Origin: Eutrigla gurnardus
Taxonomy: Eukaryota; Chordata; Actinopteri; Perciformes; Triglidae
Assembly: GCA_963514095.1 (NCBI GenBank)
Contig: CAUPSS010000255.1
Coordinates: 62,001-126,000, forward strand
Direction of reading: 5' to 3'
Length of the DNA stretch: 64,000 nucleotides
Position numbers and translations under genes: made by a program. Shown in pieces: positions 12,170-26,481 of this stretch; the first letter of the stretch is position 1; every line of letters begins with the position of its first letter. The notes beneath the pieces are model-generated. The model made no database searches, was not told the DNA's origin, and worked only from the letters and a program-made list of their open reading frames with translations.

Positions 12170-15100
12170 TGTCTGTCTCTACATGTCCCCCTGTGATAGA
12201 CTGGTTACCTGTCGGTCTCTACATGTCTCCCTGTGATAGACTGGTTACCTGTCTGTCTCTACATGTCTCCCTGTGATAGACTGGTTACCTGTCTGTCTCC
12301 ACATGTCTCCATGTGATAGACTGGTTACCTGTCTGTCTCTACATGTCGGCCCCATGATAGACTGGTTACCTGTCTGTCTCTACATGTCTCCCTGTGATAG
12401 ACTGGTTACCTGTCTGTCTCTACATGTCTCCCTGTGATAGACTGGTTACCTGTCTGTCTCTACATGTCAGCCCTGTGATAGACTGGTTACCTGTCTGTCT
12501 CTACATGTCGGCCCTGTGATAGACTGGTTACCTGTCTGTCTCTACATGTCAGCCCTGTGATAGACTGGTTGCCTGTCTGTCTCTACATGTCAGCCCTGTG
12601 ATAGACTGGTTACCTGTCTGTCTCTACATGTCTCCCTGTGATAGACTGGTTACCTGTCTGTCTCTACATGTCTCCCTGTGATAGACTGGTTACCTGTCTG
12701 TCTCTACATGTCAGCCCTGTGATAGACTGGTCACATGTCTGTCTCTACATGTCAGCCCTGTGATAGACTGGTTACCTGTCTGTCTCTACATGTCAGCCCT
12801 GTGATAGACTGGTCACCTGTCTCTCTCTACATGTCAGCCCTGTGATAGACTGGTTACCTGTCTGTCTCTACATGTCTCCCTGTGATAGACTGGTTACGTG
12901 TCTGTCTCCACATGTCTCCATGTGATAGACTGGTTACCTGTCTGTCTCTACATGTCAGCCCTATGATAGACTGGTTACCTGTCTGTCTCTACATGTCAGC
13001 CCTGTGATAGACTGGTTACCTGTCTGTCTGTACATGTCTCCCTGTGATAGACTGGTTACCTGTCTGTCTCTACATGTCTCCCTGTGATAGACTGGTTACC
13101 TGTCTGTCTCTACATGTCAGCCCTGTGATAGACTGGTTACCTGTCTGTCTCTACATGTCTCCCTGTGATAGACTGGTTACCTGTCTGTCTCTACATGTCT
13201 CCCTGTGATAGACTGGTCACCTGTCTGTCTCTACATGTCTCCCTGTGATAGACTGGTTACCTGTCTGTCTTTACATGTCTCCCTGTGATAGACTGGTTAC
13301 CTGTCTGTCTCTACATGTCTCCCTGTGATAGACTGGTTACCTGTCTGTCTCTACATGTCAGCCCTGTGATAGACTGGTTACCTGTCTGTCTCTACATGTC
13401 CCCCTGTGATAGACTGGTTACCTGTCGGTCTCTACATGTCTCCCTGTGATAGACTGGTTACCTGTCTGTCTCTACATGTCTCCCTGTGATAGACTGGTTA
13501 CCTGTCTGTCTCCACATGTCTCCATGTGATAGACTGGTTACCTGTCTGTCTCTACATGTCAGCCTTATGATAGACTGGTTACCTGTCTGTCTCTACATGT
13601 CAGCCCTGTGATAGACTGGTTACCTGTCTGTCTCTACATGTCAGCCCTGTGATAGACTGGTTACCTGTCTGTCTGTGCATGTCTCCCTGTGATAGACTGG
13701 TTACCTGTCTGTCTCTACATGTCTCCCTGTGATAGACTGGTTACCTGTCTGTCTCTACATGTCAGCCCTGTGATAGACTGGTTACCTGTCTGTCTCTACA
13801 TGTCTCACTGTGATAGACTGGTTACCTGTCTGTCTCTACATGTCTCCCTGTGATAGACTGGTCACCTGTCTGTCTCTACATGTCTCCCTGTGATAGACTG
13901 GTTACCTGTCTGTCTTTACATGTCTCCCTGTGATAGACTGGTTACCTGTCTGTCTCTACATGTCTCCCTGTGATAGACTGGTTACCTGTCTGTCTCTACA
14001 TGTCGGCCCTGTGATAGACTGGTTACCTGTCTGTCTCTACATGTCAGCCCTGTGATAGACTGGTTGCCTGTCTGTCTCTACATGTCAGCCCTGTGATAGA
14101 CTGGTTACCTGTCTGTCTCTACATGTCTCCCTGTTATAGACTGGTTACCTGTCTGTCTCTACATGTCTCCCTGTGATAGACTGGTTACCTGTCTGTCTCT
14201 ACATGTCAGCCCTGTGATAGACTGGTCACCTGTCTCTCTCTACATGTCAGCCCTGTGATAGACTGGTCACCTGTCTGTCTCTACATGTCAGCCCTGTGAT
14301 AGACTGGTTACCTGTCTGTCTCTACATGTCTCCCTGTGATAGACTGGTTACCTGTCTGTCTCTAAATGTCGGCCCCGTGATAGACTGGTTACCTGTCTGT
14401 CTCTACATGTCTCCCTGTGATAGACTGGTTACCTGTCTGTCTCTACATGTCTCCCTGTGATAGACTGGTTACCTGTCTGTCTCTACATGTCCCCCTGTGA
14501 AAGACTGGTTACCTGTCGGTCTCTACATGTCTCCCTGTGATAGACTGGTTACCTGTCTGTCTCTACATGTCTCCCTGTGATAGACTGGTTACCTGTCTGT
14601 CTCTACATGTCCCCCTGTGATAGACTGGTTACCTGTCTGTCTCTACATGTCTCCCTGTGATAGACTGGTCACCTGTCTGTCTCTACATGTCTCCCTGTGA
14701 TAGACTGGTTACCTGTCTGTCTTTACATGTCTCCCTGTGATAGACTGGTTACCTGTCTGTCTCTCCATGTCTCCCTGTGATAGACTGGTTACCTGTCTGT
14801 CTCTACATGTCTCCCTGTGATAGACTGGTTACCTGTCTGTCTCTACATGTCCCCCTGTGATAGACTGGTTACCTGTCTGTCTCTACATGTCTCCATGTGA
14901 TAGACTGGTTACCTGTCTGTCTCTACATGTCTCCCTGTGATAGACTGGTTAACTGTCTGTCTCTACATGTCCCCCTGTGATAGACTGGTTACCTGTCTGT
15001 CTCTACATGTCTCCCTGTGATAGACTGGTTACCTGTCTGTCTCTACATGTCGGCCCCGTGATAGACTGGTTACCTGTCTGTCTCTACATGTCTCCCTGTG

Positions 15101-15485
15101 ATAGACTGGTTACCTGTCTGTCTCTACATGTCTCCCTGTGATAGACTGGTTACCTGTCTGTCTCTACATGTCCCCCTGTGATAGACTGGTTACCTGTCGG
15201 TCTCTACATGTCTCCCTGTGATAGACTGGTTACCTGTCTGTCTCCACATGTCTCCATGTGATAGATTGGTTACCTGTCTGTCTCTACATGTCTCCCTGTG
15301 ATAGACTGGTTACCTGTCTGTCTCTACATGTCCCCCTGTGATAGACTGGTTACCTGTCTGTCTCTACATGTCTCCCTGTGATAGACTGGTCACCTGTCTG
15401 TCTCTACATGTCTCCCTGTGATAGACTGGTTACCTGTCTGTCTCTACATGTCTCCCTGTGATAGACTGGTTACCTGTCTGTCTCT
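12170..15485 (+). repeat. Duplicate at offset 8,330/8,290, copy 1
   Basis: This matches about 20,500-23,775. The TTACGTG marker is 8,330 bp apart (12898 and 21228). After the loss of one 40-bp monomer from the downstream copy near 21,360, the offset is 8,290 (CTGTGCATG at 13677 and 21967; GAAAGAC at 14500 and 22790). It holds a module A and D copy 2. One substitution inside is CAGCCTTATG near 13565. Confidence 0.8.
14336..15257 (+). repeat. D cassette copy 2
   Basis: All D landmarks are at the standard spacing: CTAAATG at 14364, GAAAGAC at 14500 and GATTGG after the end (T at 15266). It lies 3,386 bp from copy 1. It is preceded by the CGGCCCT, GGTTGCC and CTGTTATAG flank. Confidence 0.9.
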
Positions 15486-16295
15486 ACATGTCCCCCTGTG
15501 ATAGACTGGTTACCTGTCGGTCTCTACATGTCTCCCTGTGATAGACTGGTTACCTGTCTGTCTCCACATGTCTCCATGTGATAGATTGGTTACCTGTCTG
15601 TCTCTACATGTCAGCCCTGTGATAGACTGGTTACCTGTCTGTCTCTACATGTCTCCCTGTGATAGACTGGTCACCTGTCTGTCTCTACATGTCTCCCTGT
15701 GATAGACTGGTTACCTGTCTGTCTCTACATGTCTCCCTGTGATAGACTGGTTACCTGTCTGTCTCTACATGTCAGCCCTGTGATAGACTGGTTACCTGTC
15801 TGTCTCTACATGTCTCCCTGTGATAGACTGGTTACCTGTCTGTCTCTACATGTCTCCCTGTGATAGACTGGTCACCTGTCTGTCTCTACATGTCTCCCTG
15901 TGATAGACTGGTTACCTGTCTGTCTTTACATGTCTCCCTGTGATAGACTGGTTACCTGTCTGTCTCTACATGTCCCCCTGTGATAGACTGGTTACCTGTC
16001 GGTCTCTACATGTCTCCCTGTGATAGACTGGTTACCTGTCTGTCTCTACATGTCTCCCTGTGATAGACTGGTTACCTGTCTGTCTCCACATGTCTCCATG
16101 TGATAGACTGGTTACCTGTCTGTCTCTACATGTCGGCCCCATGATAGACTGGTTAGATGTCTGTCTCTACATGTCTCCCTGTGATAGACTGGTTACCTGT
16201 CTGTCTCTACATGTCTCCCTGTGATAGACTGGTTACCTGTCTGTCTCTACATGTCAGCCCTGTGATAGACTGGTTACCTGTCTGTCTCTACATGT
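14336..16295 (+). repeat. Direct repeat at offset 2,455, copy 1
   Basis: This matches 16,791-18,750. It covers D copy 2 and its downstream run to the rare GGTTAGATG unit (16156 and 18611). One difference noted is CGGCCCCATG here against CGGCCTCATG at 18594. The match stops where CGGCCCT faces CTCCCT. Confidence 0.82.
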
Positions 16296-16639
16296 CGGCC
16301 CTGTGATAGACTGGTTACCTGTCTGTCTCTACATGTCAGCCCTGTGATAGACTGGTTGCCTGTCTGTCTCTACATGTCAGCCCTGTGATAGACTGGTTAC
16401 CTGTCTGTCTCTACATGTCTCCCTGTGATAGACTGGTTACCTGTCTGTCTCTACATGTCTCCCTGTGATAGACTGGTTACCTGTCTGTCTCTACATGTCA
16501 GCCCTGTGATAGACTGGTCACATGTCTGTCTCTACATGTCAGCCCTGTGATAGACTGGTTACCTGTCTGTCTCTACATGTCAGCCCTGTGATAGACTGGT
16601 CACCTGTCTCTCTCTACATGTCAGCCCTGTGATAGACTG

Positions 16640-18727
16640 GTTACCTGTCTGTCTCTACATGTCTCCCTGTGATAGACTGGTTACGTGTCTGTCTCCACAT
16701 GTCTCCATGTGATAGACTGGTTACCTGTCTGTCTCTACATGTCAGCCCTATGATAGACTGGTTACCTGTCTGTCTCTACATGTCAGCCCTGTGATAGACT
16801 GGTTACCTGTCTGTCTCTAAATGTCGGCCCCGTGATAGACTGGTTACCTGTCTGTCTCTACATGTCTCCCTGTGATAGACTGGTTACCTGTCTGTCTCTA
16901 CATGTCTCCCTGTGATAGACTGGTTACCTGTCTGTCTCTACATGTCCCCCTGTGAAAGACTGGTTACCTGTCGGTCTCTACATGTCTCCCTGTGATAGAC
17001 TGGTTACCTGTCTGTCTCTACATGTCTCCCTGTGATAGACTGGTTACCTGTCTGTCTCTACATGTCCCCCTGTGATAGACTGGTTACCTGTCTGTCTCTA
17101 CATGTCTCCCTGTGATAGACTGGTCACCTGTCTGTCTCTACATGTCTCCCTGTGATAGACTGGTTACCTGTCTGTCTTTACATGTCTCCCTGTGATAGAC
17201 TGGTTACCTGTCTGTCTCTCCATGTCTCCCTGTGATAGACTGGTTACCTGTCTGTCTCTACATGTCTCCCTGTGATAGACTGGTTACCTGTCTGTCTCTA
17301 CATGTCCCCCTGTGATAGACTGGTTACCTGTCTGTCTCTACATGTCTCCATGTGATAGACTGGTTACCTGTCTGTCTCTACATGTCTCCCTGTGATAGAC
17401 TGGTTAACTGTCTGTCTCTACATGTCCCCCTGTGATAGACTGGTTACCTGTCTGTCTCTACATGTCTCCCTGTGATAGACTGGTTACCTGTCTGTCTCTA
17501 CATGTCGGCCCCGTGATAGACTGGTTACCTGTCTGTCTCTACATGTCTCCCTGTGATAGACTGGTTACCTGTCTGTCTCTACATGTCTCCCTGTGATAGA
17601 CTGGTTACCTGTCTGTCTCTACATGTCCCCCTGTGATAGACTGGTTACCTGTCGGTCTCTACATGTCTCCCTGTGATAGACTGGTTACCTGTCTGTCTCC
17701 ACATGTCTCCATGTGATAGATTGGTTACCTGTCTGTCTCTACATGTCTCCCTGTGATAGACTGGTTACCTGTCTGTCTCTACATGTCCCCCTGTGATAGA
17801 CTGGTTACCTGTCTGTCTCTACATGTCTCCCTGTGATAGACTGGTCACCTGTCTGTCTCTACATGTCTCCCTGTGATAGACTGGTTACCTGTCTGTCTCT
17901 ACATGTCTCCCTGTGATAGACTGGTTACCTGTCTGTCTCTACATGTCCCCCTGTGATAGACTGGTTACCTGTCGGTCTCTACATGTCTCCCTGTGATAGA
18001 CTGGTTACCTGTCTGTCTCCACATGTCTCCATGTGATAGATTGGTTACCTGTCTGTCTCTACATGTCAGCCCTGTGATAGACTGGTTACCTGTCTGTCTC
18101 TACATGTCTCCCTGTGATAGACTGGTCACCTGTCTGTCTCTACATGTCTCCCTGTGATAGACTGGTTACCTGTCTGTCTCTACATGTCTCCCTGTGATAG
18201 ACTGGTTACCTGTCTGTCTCTACATGTCAGCCCTGTGATAGACTGGTTACCTGTCTGTCTCTACATGTCTCCCTGTGATAGACTGGTTACCTGTCTGTCT
18301 CTACATGTCTCCCTGTGATAGACTGGTCACCTGTCTGTCTCTACATGTCTCCCTGTGATAGACTGGTTACCTGTCTGTCTTTACATGTCTCCCTGTGATA
18401 GACTGGTTACCTGTCTGTCTCTACATGTCCCCCTGTGATAGACTGGTTACCTGTCGGTCTCTACATGTCTCCCTGTGATAGACTGGTTACCTGTCTGTCT
18501 CTACATGTCTCCCTGTGATAGACTGGTTACCTGTCTGTCTCCACATGTCTCCATGTGATAGACTGGTTACCTGTCTGTCTCTACATGTCGGCCTCATGAT
18601 AGACTGGTTAGATGTCTGTCTCTACATGTCTCCCTGTGATAGACTGGTTACCTGTCTGTCTCTACATGTCTCCCTGTGATAGACTGGTTACCTGTCTGTC
18701 TCTACATGTCAGCCCTGTGATAGACTG
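16640..18727 (+). repeat. 2,088-bp tandem unit, copy 1
   Basis: The unit runs from just before TTACGTG (G at 16685) through D copy 3 to the GGTTAGATG run. TTACGTG, GAAAGAC, GATTGG and GGTTAGATG all recur exactly 2,088 bp later, so this is a true head-to-tail duplication. Boundaries are good to about one monomer. Confidence 0.85.
16791..17712 (+). repeat. D cassette copy 3
   Basis: GAAAGAC at 16955 and GATTGG at 17721 place it 2,455 bp after copy 2. The upstream flank differs: TTACGTG, CCACATG/CTCCAT, CAGCCCTAT, CAGCCCT run straight into the cassette. The cassette has thus been joined to a module-A start. Confidence 0.9.
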
Positions 18728-20815
18728 GTTACCTGTCTGTCTCTACATGTCTCCCTGTGATAGACTGGTTACGTGTCTGTCTCCACATGTCTCCATGTGA
18801 TAGACTGGTTACCTGTCTGTCTCTACATGTCAGCCCTATGATAGACTGGTTACCTGTCTGTCTCTACATGTCAGCCCTGTGATAGACTGGTTACCTGTCT
18901 GTCTCTAAATGTCGGCCCCGTGATAGACTGGTTACCTGTCTGTCTCTACATGTCTCCCTGTGATAGACTGGTTACCTGTCTGTCTCTACATGTCTCCCTG
19001 TGATAGACTGGTTACCTGTCTGTCTCTACATGTCCCCCTGTGAAAGACTGGTTACCTGTCGGTCTCTACATGTCTCCCTGTGATAGACTGGTTACCTGTC
19101 TGTCTCTACATGTCTCCCTGTGATAGACTGGTTACCTGTCTGTCTCTACATGTCCCCCTGTGATAGACTGGTTACCTGTCTGTCTCTACATGTCTCCCTG
19201 TGATAGACTGGTCACCTGTCTGTCTCTACATGTCTCCCTGTGATAGACTGGTTACCTGTCTGTCTTTACATGTCTCCCTGTGATAGACTGGTTACCTGTC
19301 TGTCTCTCCATGTCTCCCTGTGATAGACTGGTTACCTGTCTGTCTCTACATGTCTCCCTGTGATAGACTGGTTACCTGTCTGTCTCTACATGTCCCCCTG
19401 TGATAGACTGGTTACCTGTCTGTCTCTACATGTCTCCATGTGATAGACTGGTTACCTGTCTGTCTCTACATGTCTCCCTGTGATAGACTGGTTAACTGTC
19501 TGTCTCTACATGTCCCCCTGTGATAGACTGGTTACCTGTCTGTCTCTACATGTCTCCCTGTGATAGACTGGTTACCTGTCTGTCTCTACATGTCGGCCCC
19601 GTGATAGACTGGTTACCTGTCTGTCTCTACATGTCTCCCTGTGATAGACTGGTTACCTGTCTGTCTCTACATGTCTCCCTGTGATAGACTGGTTACCTGT
19701 CTGTCTCTACATGTCCCCCTGTGATAGACTGGTTACCTGTCGGTCTCTACATGTCTCCCTGTGATAGACTGGTTACCTGTCTGTCTCCACATGTCTCCAT
19801 GTGATAGATTGGTTACCTGTCTGTCTCTACATGTCTCCCTGTGATAGACTGGTTACCTGTCTGTCTCTACATGTCCCCCTGTGATAGACTGGTTACCTGT
19901 CTGTCTCTACATGTCTCCCTGTGATAGACTGGTCACCTGTCTGTCTCTACATGTCTCCCTGTGATAGACTGGTTACCTGTCTGTCTCTACATGTCTCCCT
20001 GTGATAGACTGGTTACCTGTCTGTCTCTACATGTCCCCCTGTGATAGACTGGTTACCTGTCGGTCTCTACATGTCTCCCTGTGATAGACTGGTTACCTGT
20101 CTGTCTCCACATGTCTCCATGTGATAGATTGGTTACCTGTCTGTCTCTACATGTCAGCCCTGTGATAGACTGGTTACCTGTCTGTCTCTACATGTCTCCC
20201 TGTGATAGACTGGTCACCTGTCTGTCTCTACATGTCTCCCTGTGATAGACTGGTTACCTGTCTGTCTCTACATGTCTCCCTGTGATAGACTGGTTACCTG
20301 TCTGTCTCTACATGTCAGCCCTGTGATAGACTGGTTACCTGTCTGTCTCTACATGTCTCCCTGTGATAGACTGGTTACCTGTCTGTCTCTACATGTCTCC
20401 CTGTGATAGACTGGTCACCTGTCTGTCTCTACATGTCTCCCTGTGATAGACTGGTTACCTGTCTGTCTTTACATGTCTCCCTGTGATAGACTGGTTACCT
20501 GTCTGTCTCTACATGTCCCCCTGTGATAGACTGGTTACCTGTCGGTCTCTACATGTCTCCCTGTGATAGACTGGTTACCTGTCTGTCTCTACATGTCTCC
20601 CTGTGATAGACTGGTTACCTGTCTGTCTCCACATGTCTCCATGTGATAGACTGGTTACCTGTCTGTCTCTACATGTCGGCCTCATGATAGACTGGTTAGA
20701 TGTCTGTCTCTACATGTCTCCCTGTGATAGACTGGTTACCTGTCTGTCTCTACATGTCTCCCTGTGATAGACTGGTTACCTGTCTGTCTCTACATGTCAG
20801 CCCTGTGATAGACTG
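18728..20815 (+). repeat. 2,088-bp tandem unit, copy 2
   Basis: Second tandem copy, with TTACGTG at 18773, D copy 4 and GGTTAGATG at 20699. It shares the CGGCCTCATG variant with copy 1 (18594 and 20682), a substitution absent from the related 16.1-kb unit, so this duplication is younger than that change. Confidence 0.85.
18879..19800 (+). repeat. D cassette copy 4
   Basis: GAAAGAC at 19043 and GATTGG at 19809 place it 2,088 bp after copy 3, with the same module-A upstream junction. It is the first of three D copies in the first 9,216-bp super-unit. Confidence 0.9.
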
Positions 20816-22625
20816 GTTACCTGTCTGTCTCTACATGTCGGCCCTGTGATAGACTGGTTACCTGTCTGTCTCTACATGTCAGCCCTGTGATAGACTGGTT
20901 GCCTGTCTGTCTCTACATGTCAGCCCTGTGATAGACTGGTTACCTGTCTGTCTCTACATGTCTCCCTGTGATAGACTGGTTACCTGTCTGTCTCTACATG
21001 TCTCCCTGTGATAGACTGGTTACCTGTCTGTCTCTACATGTCAGCCCTGTGATAGACTGGTCACATGTCTGTCTCTACATGTCAGCCCTGTGATAGACTG
21101 GTTACCTGTCTGTCTCTACATGTCAGCCCTGTGATAGACTGGTCACCTGTCTCTCTCTACATGTCAGCCCTGTGATAGACTGGTTACCTGTCTGTCTCTA
21201 CATGTCTCCCTGTGATAGACTGGTTACGTGTCTGTCTCCACATGTCTCCATGTGATAGACTGGTTACCTGTCTGTCTCTACATGTCAGCCCTATGATAGA
21301 CTGGTTACCTGTCTGTCTCTACATGTCAGCCCTGTGATAGACTGGTTACCTGTCTGTCTCTACATGTCTCCCTGTGATAGACTGGTTACCTGTCTGTCTC
21401 TACATGTCAGCCCTGTGATAGACTGGTTACCTGTCTGTCTCTACATGTCTCCCTGTGATAGACTGGTTACCTGTCTGTCTCTACATGTCTCCCTGTGATA
21501 GACTGGTCACCTGTCTGTCTCTACATGTCTCCCTGTGATAGACTGGTTACCTGTCTGTCTTTACATGTCTCCCTGTGATAGACTGGTTACCTGTCTGTCT
21601 CTACATGTCTCCCTGTGATAGACTGGTTACCTGTCTGTCTCTACATGTCAGCCCTGTGATAGACTGGTTACCTGTCTGTCTCTACATGTCCCCCTGTGAT
21701 AGACTGGTTACCTGTCGGTCTCTACATGTCTCCCTGTGATAGACTGGTTACCTGTCTGTCTCTACATGTCTCCCTGTGATAGACTGGTTACCTGTCTGTC
21801 TCCACATGTCTCCATGTGATAGACTGGTTACCTGTCTGTCTCTACATGTCAGCCCTATGATAGACTGGTTACCTGTCTGTCTCTACATGTCAGCCCTGTG
21901 ATAGACTGGTTACCTGTCTGTCTCTACATGTCAGCCCTGTGATAGACTGGTTACCTGTCTGTCTGTGCATGTCTCCCTGTGATAGACTGGTTACCTGTCT
22001 GTCTCTACATGTCTCCCTGTGATAGACTGGTTACCTGTCTGTCTCTACATGTCAGCCCTGTGATAGACTGGTTACCTGTCTGTCTCTACATGTCTCACTG
22101 TGATAGACTGGTTACCTGTCTGTCTCTACATGTCTCCCTGTGATAGACTGGTCACCTGTCTGTCTCTACATGTCTCCCTGTGATAGACTGGTTACCTGTC
22201 TGTCTTTACATGTCTCCCTGTGATAGACTGGTTACCTGTCTGTCTCTACATGTCTCCCTGTGATAGACTGGTTACCTGTCTGTCTCTACATGTCGGCCCT
22301 GCGATAGACTGGTTACCTGTCTGTCTCTACATGTCAGCCCTGTGATAGACTGGTTGCCTGTCTGTCTCTACATGTCAGCCCTGTGATAGACTGGTTACCT
22401 GTCTGTCTCTACATGTCTCCCTGTTATAGACTGGTTACCTGTCTGTCTCTACATGTCTCCCTGTGATAGACTGGTTACCTGTCTGTCTCTACATGTCAGC
22501 CCTGTGATAGACTGGTCACCTGTCTCTCTCTACATGTCAGCCCTGTGATAGACTGGTCACCTGTCTGTCTCTACATGTCAGCCCTGTGATAGACTGGTTA
22601 CCTGTCTGTCTCTACATGTCTCCCT

Positions 22626-23547
22626 GTGATAGACTGGTTACCTGTCTGTCTCTAAATGTCGGCCCCGTGATAGACTGGTTACCTGTCTGTCTCTACATGT
22701 CTCCCTGTGATAGACTGGTTACCTGTCTGTCTCTACATGTCTCCCTGTGATAGACTGGTTACCTGTCTGTCTCTACATGTCCCCCTGTGAAAGACTGGTT
22801 ACCTGTCGGTCTCTACATGTCTCCCTGTGATAGACTGGTTACCTGTCTGTCTCTACATGTCTCCCTGTGATAGACTGGTTACCTGTCTGTCTTTACATGT
22901 CCCCCTGTGATAGACTGGTTACCTGTCTGTCTCTACATGTCTCCCTGTGATAGACTGGTCACCTGTCTGTCTCTACATGTCTCCCTGTGATAGACTGGTT
23001 ACCTGTCTGTCTTTACATGTCTCCCTGTGATAGACTGGTTACCTGTCTGTCTCTCCATGTCTCCCTGTGATAGACTGGTTACCTGTCTGTCTCTACATGT
23101 CTCCCTGTGATAGACTGGTTACCTGTCTGTCTCTACATGTCCCCCTGTGATAGACTGGTTACCTGTCTGTCTCTACATGTCTCCATGTGATAGACTGGTT
23201 ACCTGTCTGTCTCTACATGTCTCCCTGTGATAGACTGGTTAACTGTCTGTCTCTACATGTCCCCCTGTGATAGACTGGTTACCTGTCTGTCTCTACATGT
23301 CTCCCTGTGATAGACTGGTTACCTGTCTGTCTCTACATGTCGGCCCCGTGATAGACTGGTTACCTGTCTGTCTCTACATGTCTCCCTGTGATAGACTGGT
23401 TACCTGTCTGTCTCTACATGTCTCCCTGTGATAGACTGGTTACCTGTCTGTCTCTACATGTCCCCCTGTGATAGACTGGTTACCTGTCGGTCTCTACATG
23501 TCTCCCTGTGATAGACTGGTTACCTGTCTGTCTCCACATGTCTCCAT
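22626..23547 (+). repeat. D cassette copy 5
   Basis: GAAAGAC is at 22790 and GATTGG at 23556. It shares with copy 8 a substitution that makes CTTTACATGTCCCC (about 22901) where the others read CTCTACATGTCCCC. The flank upstream is the CGGCCCT/GGTTGCC/CTGTTATAG type, here with the extra CTGCGATAG variant at 22302. Confidence 0.9.
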
Positions 23548-25559
23548 GTGATAGATTGGTTACCTGTCTGTCTCTACATGTCTCCCTGTGATAGACTGGT
23601 TACCTGTCTGTCTCTACATGTCCCCCTGTTATAGACTGGTTACCTGTCTGTCTCTACATGTCTCCCTGTGATAGACTGGTCACCTGTCTGTCTCTACATG
23701 TCTCCCTGTGATAGACTGGTTACCTGTCTGTCTCTACATGTCTCCCTGTGATAGACTGGTTACCTGTCTGTCTCTCCATGTCTCCCTGTGATAGACTGGT
23801 TACCTGTCTGTCTCTACATGTCTCCCTGTGATAGACTGGTTACCTGTCTGTCTCTACATGTCCCCCTGTGATAGACTGGTTACCTGTCTGTCTCTACATG
23901 TCTCCATGTGATAGACTGGTTACCTGTCTGTCTCTACATGTCTCCCTGTGATAGACTGGTTAACTGTCTGTCTCTACATGTCCCCCTGTGATAGACTGGT
24001 TACCTGTCTGTCTCTACATGTCTCCCTGTGATAGACTGGTTACCTGTCTGTCTCTACATGTCGGCCCCGTGATAGACTGGTTACCTGTCTGTCTCTACAT
24101 GTCTCCCTGTGATAGACTGGTTACCTGTCTGTCTCTACATGTCTCCCTGTGATAGACTGGTTACCTGTCTGTCTCTACATGTCCCCCTGTGATAGACTGG
24201 TTACCTGTCGGTCTCTACATGTCTCCCTGTGATAGACTGGTTACCTGTCTGTCTCCACATGTCTCCATGTGATAGATTGGTTACCTGTCTGTCTCTACAT
24301 GTCAGCCCTGTGATAGACTGGTTACCTGTCTGTCTCTACATGTCTCCCTGTGATAGACTGGTCATCTGTCTGTCTCTACATGTCTCCCTGTGATAGACTG
24401 GTTACCTGTCTGTCTCTACATGTCTCCCTGTGATAGACTGGTTACCTGTCTGTCTCTACATGTCAGCCCTGTGATAGACTGGTTACCTGTCTGTCTCTAC
24501 ATGTCTCCCTGTGATAGACTGGTTACCTGTCTGTCTCTACATGTCTCCCTGTGATAGACTGGTCACCTGTCTGTCTCTACATGTCTCCCTGTGATAGACT
24601 GGTTACCTGTCTGTCTTTACATGTCTCCCTGTGATAGACTGGTTACCTCTCTGTCTCTACATGTCTCCCTGTGATAGACTGGTTACCTGTCTGTCTCTAC
24701 ATGTCCCCCTGTGATAGACTGGTTACCTGTCTGTCTCTACATGTCTCCCTGTGATAGACTGGTTACCTGTCTGTCTCTACATGTCTCCCTGTGATAGACT
24801 GGTTACCTGTCTGTCTCTACATGTCCCCCTGTGATAGACTGGTTACCTGTCTGTCTCTACATGTACCCCTGTGATAGACTGGTTACCTGTCTGTCTCTAC
24901 ATGTCGGCCCCGTGATAGACTGGTTACCTGTCGGTCTCTACATGTCTCCCTGTGATAGACTGGTTACCTGTCTGTCTCTACATGTCTCCCTGTGATAGAC
25001 TGGTTACCTGTCTGTCTCTACATGTCGGCCCTGTGATAGACTGGTTACCTGTCTGTCTCTACATGTCGGCCCTGTGATAGACTGGTTACCTGTCTGTCTC
25101 TACATGTCTCCCTGTGATAGACTGGTTACCTGTCTGTCTTTACATGTCTCCCTGTGATAGACTGGTTACCTGTCTGTCTCTACATGTCTCCCTGTGATAG
25201 ACTGGTTACCTGTCTGTCTCTACATGTCGGCCCTGTGATAGACTGGTTACCTGTCTGTCTCTACATGTCAGCCCTGTGATAGACTGGTTGCCTGTCTGTC
25301 TCTACATGTCAGCCCTGTGATAGACTGGTTACCTGTCTGTCTCTACATGTCTCCCTGTTATAGACTGGTTACCTGTCTGTCTCTACATGTCTCCCTGTGA
25401 TAGACTGGTTACCTGTCTGTCTCTACATGTCAGCCCTGTGATAGACTGGTCACCTGTCTCTCTCTACATGTCAGCCCTGTGATAGACTGGTCACCTGTCT
25501 GTCTCTACATGTCAGCCCTGTGATAGACTGGTTACCTGTCTGTCTCTACATGTCTCCCT

Positions 25560-26481
25560 GTGATAGACTGGTTACCTGTCTGTCTCTAAATGTCGGCCCC
25601 GTGATAGACTGGTTACCTGTCTGTCTCTACATGTCTCCCTGTGATAGACTGGTTACCTGTCTGTCTCTACATGTCTCCCTGTGATAGACTGGTTACCTGT
25701 CTGTCTCTACATGTCCCCCTGTGAAAGACTGGTTACCTGTCGGTCTCTACATGTCTCCCTGTGATAGACTGGTTACCTGTCTGTCTCTACATGTCTCCCT
25801 GTGATAGACTGGTTACCTGTCTGTCTCTACATGTCCCCCTGTGATAGACTGGTTACCTGTCTGTCTCTACATGTCTCCCTGTGATAGACTGGTCACCTGT
25901 CTGTCTCTACATGTCTCCCTGTGATAGACTGGTTACCTGTCTGTCTTTACATGTCTCCCTGTGATAGACTGGTTACCTGTCTGTCTCTCCATGTCTCCCT
26001 GTGATAGACTGGTTACCTGTCTGTCTCTACATGTCTCCCTGTGATAGACTGGTTACCTGTCTGTCTCTACATGTCCCCCTGTGATAGACTGGTTACCTGT
26101 CTGTCTCTACATGTCTCCATGTGATAGACTGGTTACCTGTCTGTCTCTACATGTCTCCCTGTGATAGACTGGTTAACTGTCTGTCTCTACATGTCCCCCT
26201 GTGATAGACTGGTTACCTGTCTGTCTCTACATGTCTCCCTGTGATAGACTGGTTACCTGTCTGTCTCTACATGTCGGCCCCGTGATAGACTGGTTACCTG
26301 TCTGTCTCTACATGTCTCCCTGTGATAGACTGGTTACCTGTCTGTCTCTACATGTCTCCCTGTGATAGACTGGTTACCTGTCTGTCTCTACATGTCCCCC
26401 TGTGATAGACTGGTTACCTGTCGGTCTCTACATGTCTCCCTGTGATAGACTGGTTACCTGTCTGTCTCCACATGTCTCCAT
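25560..26481 (+). repeat. D cassette copy 6
   Basis: GAAAGAC at 25724 and GATTGG at 26490 give the standard length. It sits 2,934 bp after copy 5 and has the GGTTGCC/CTGTTATAG upstream flank. Confidence 0.9.
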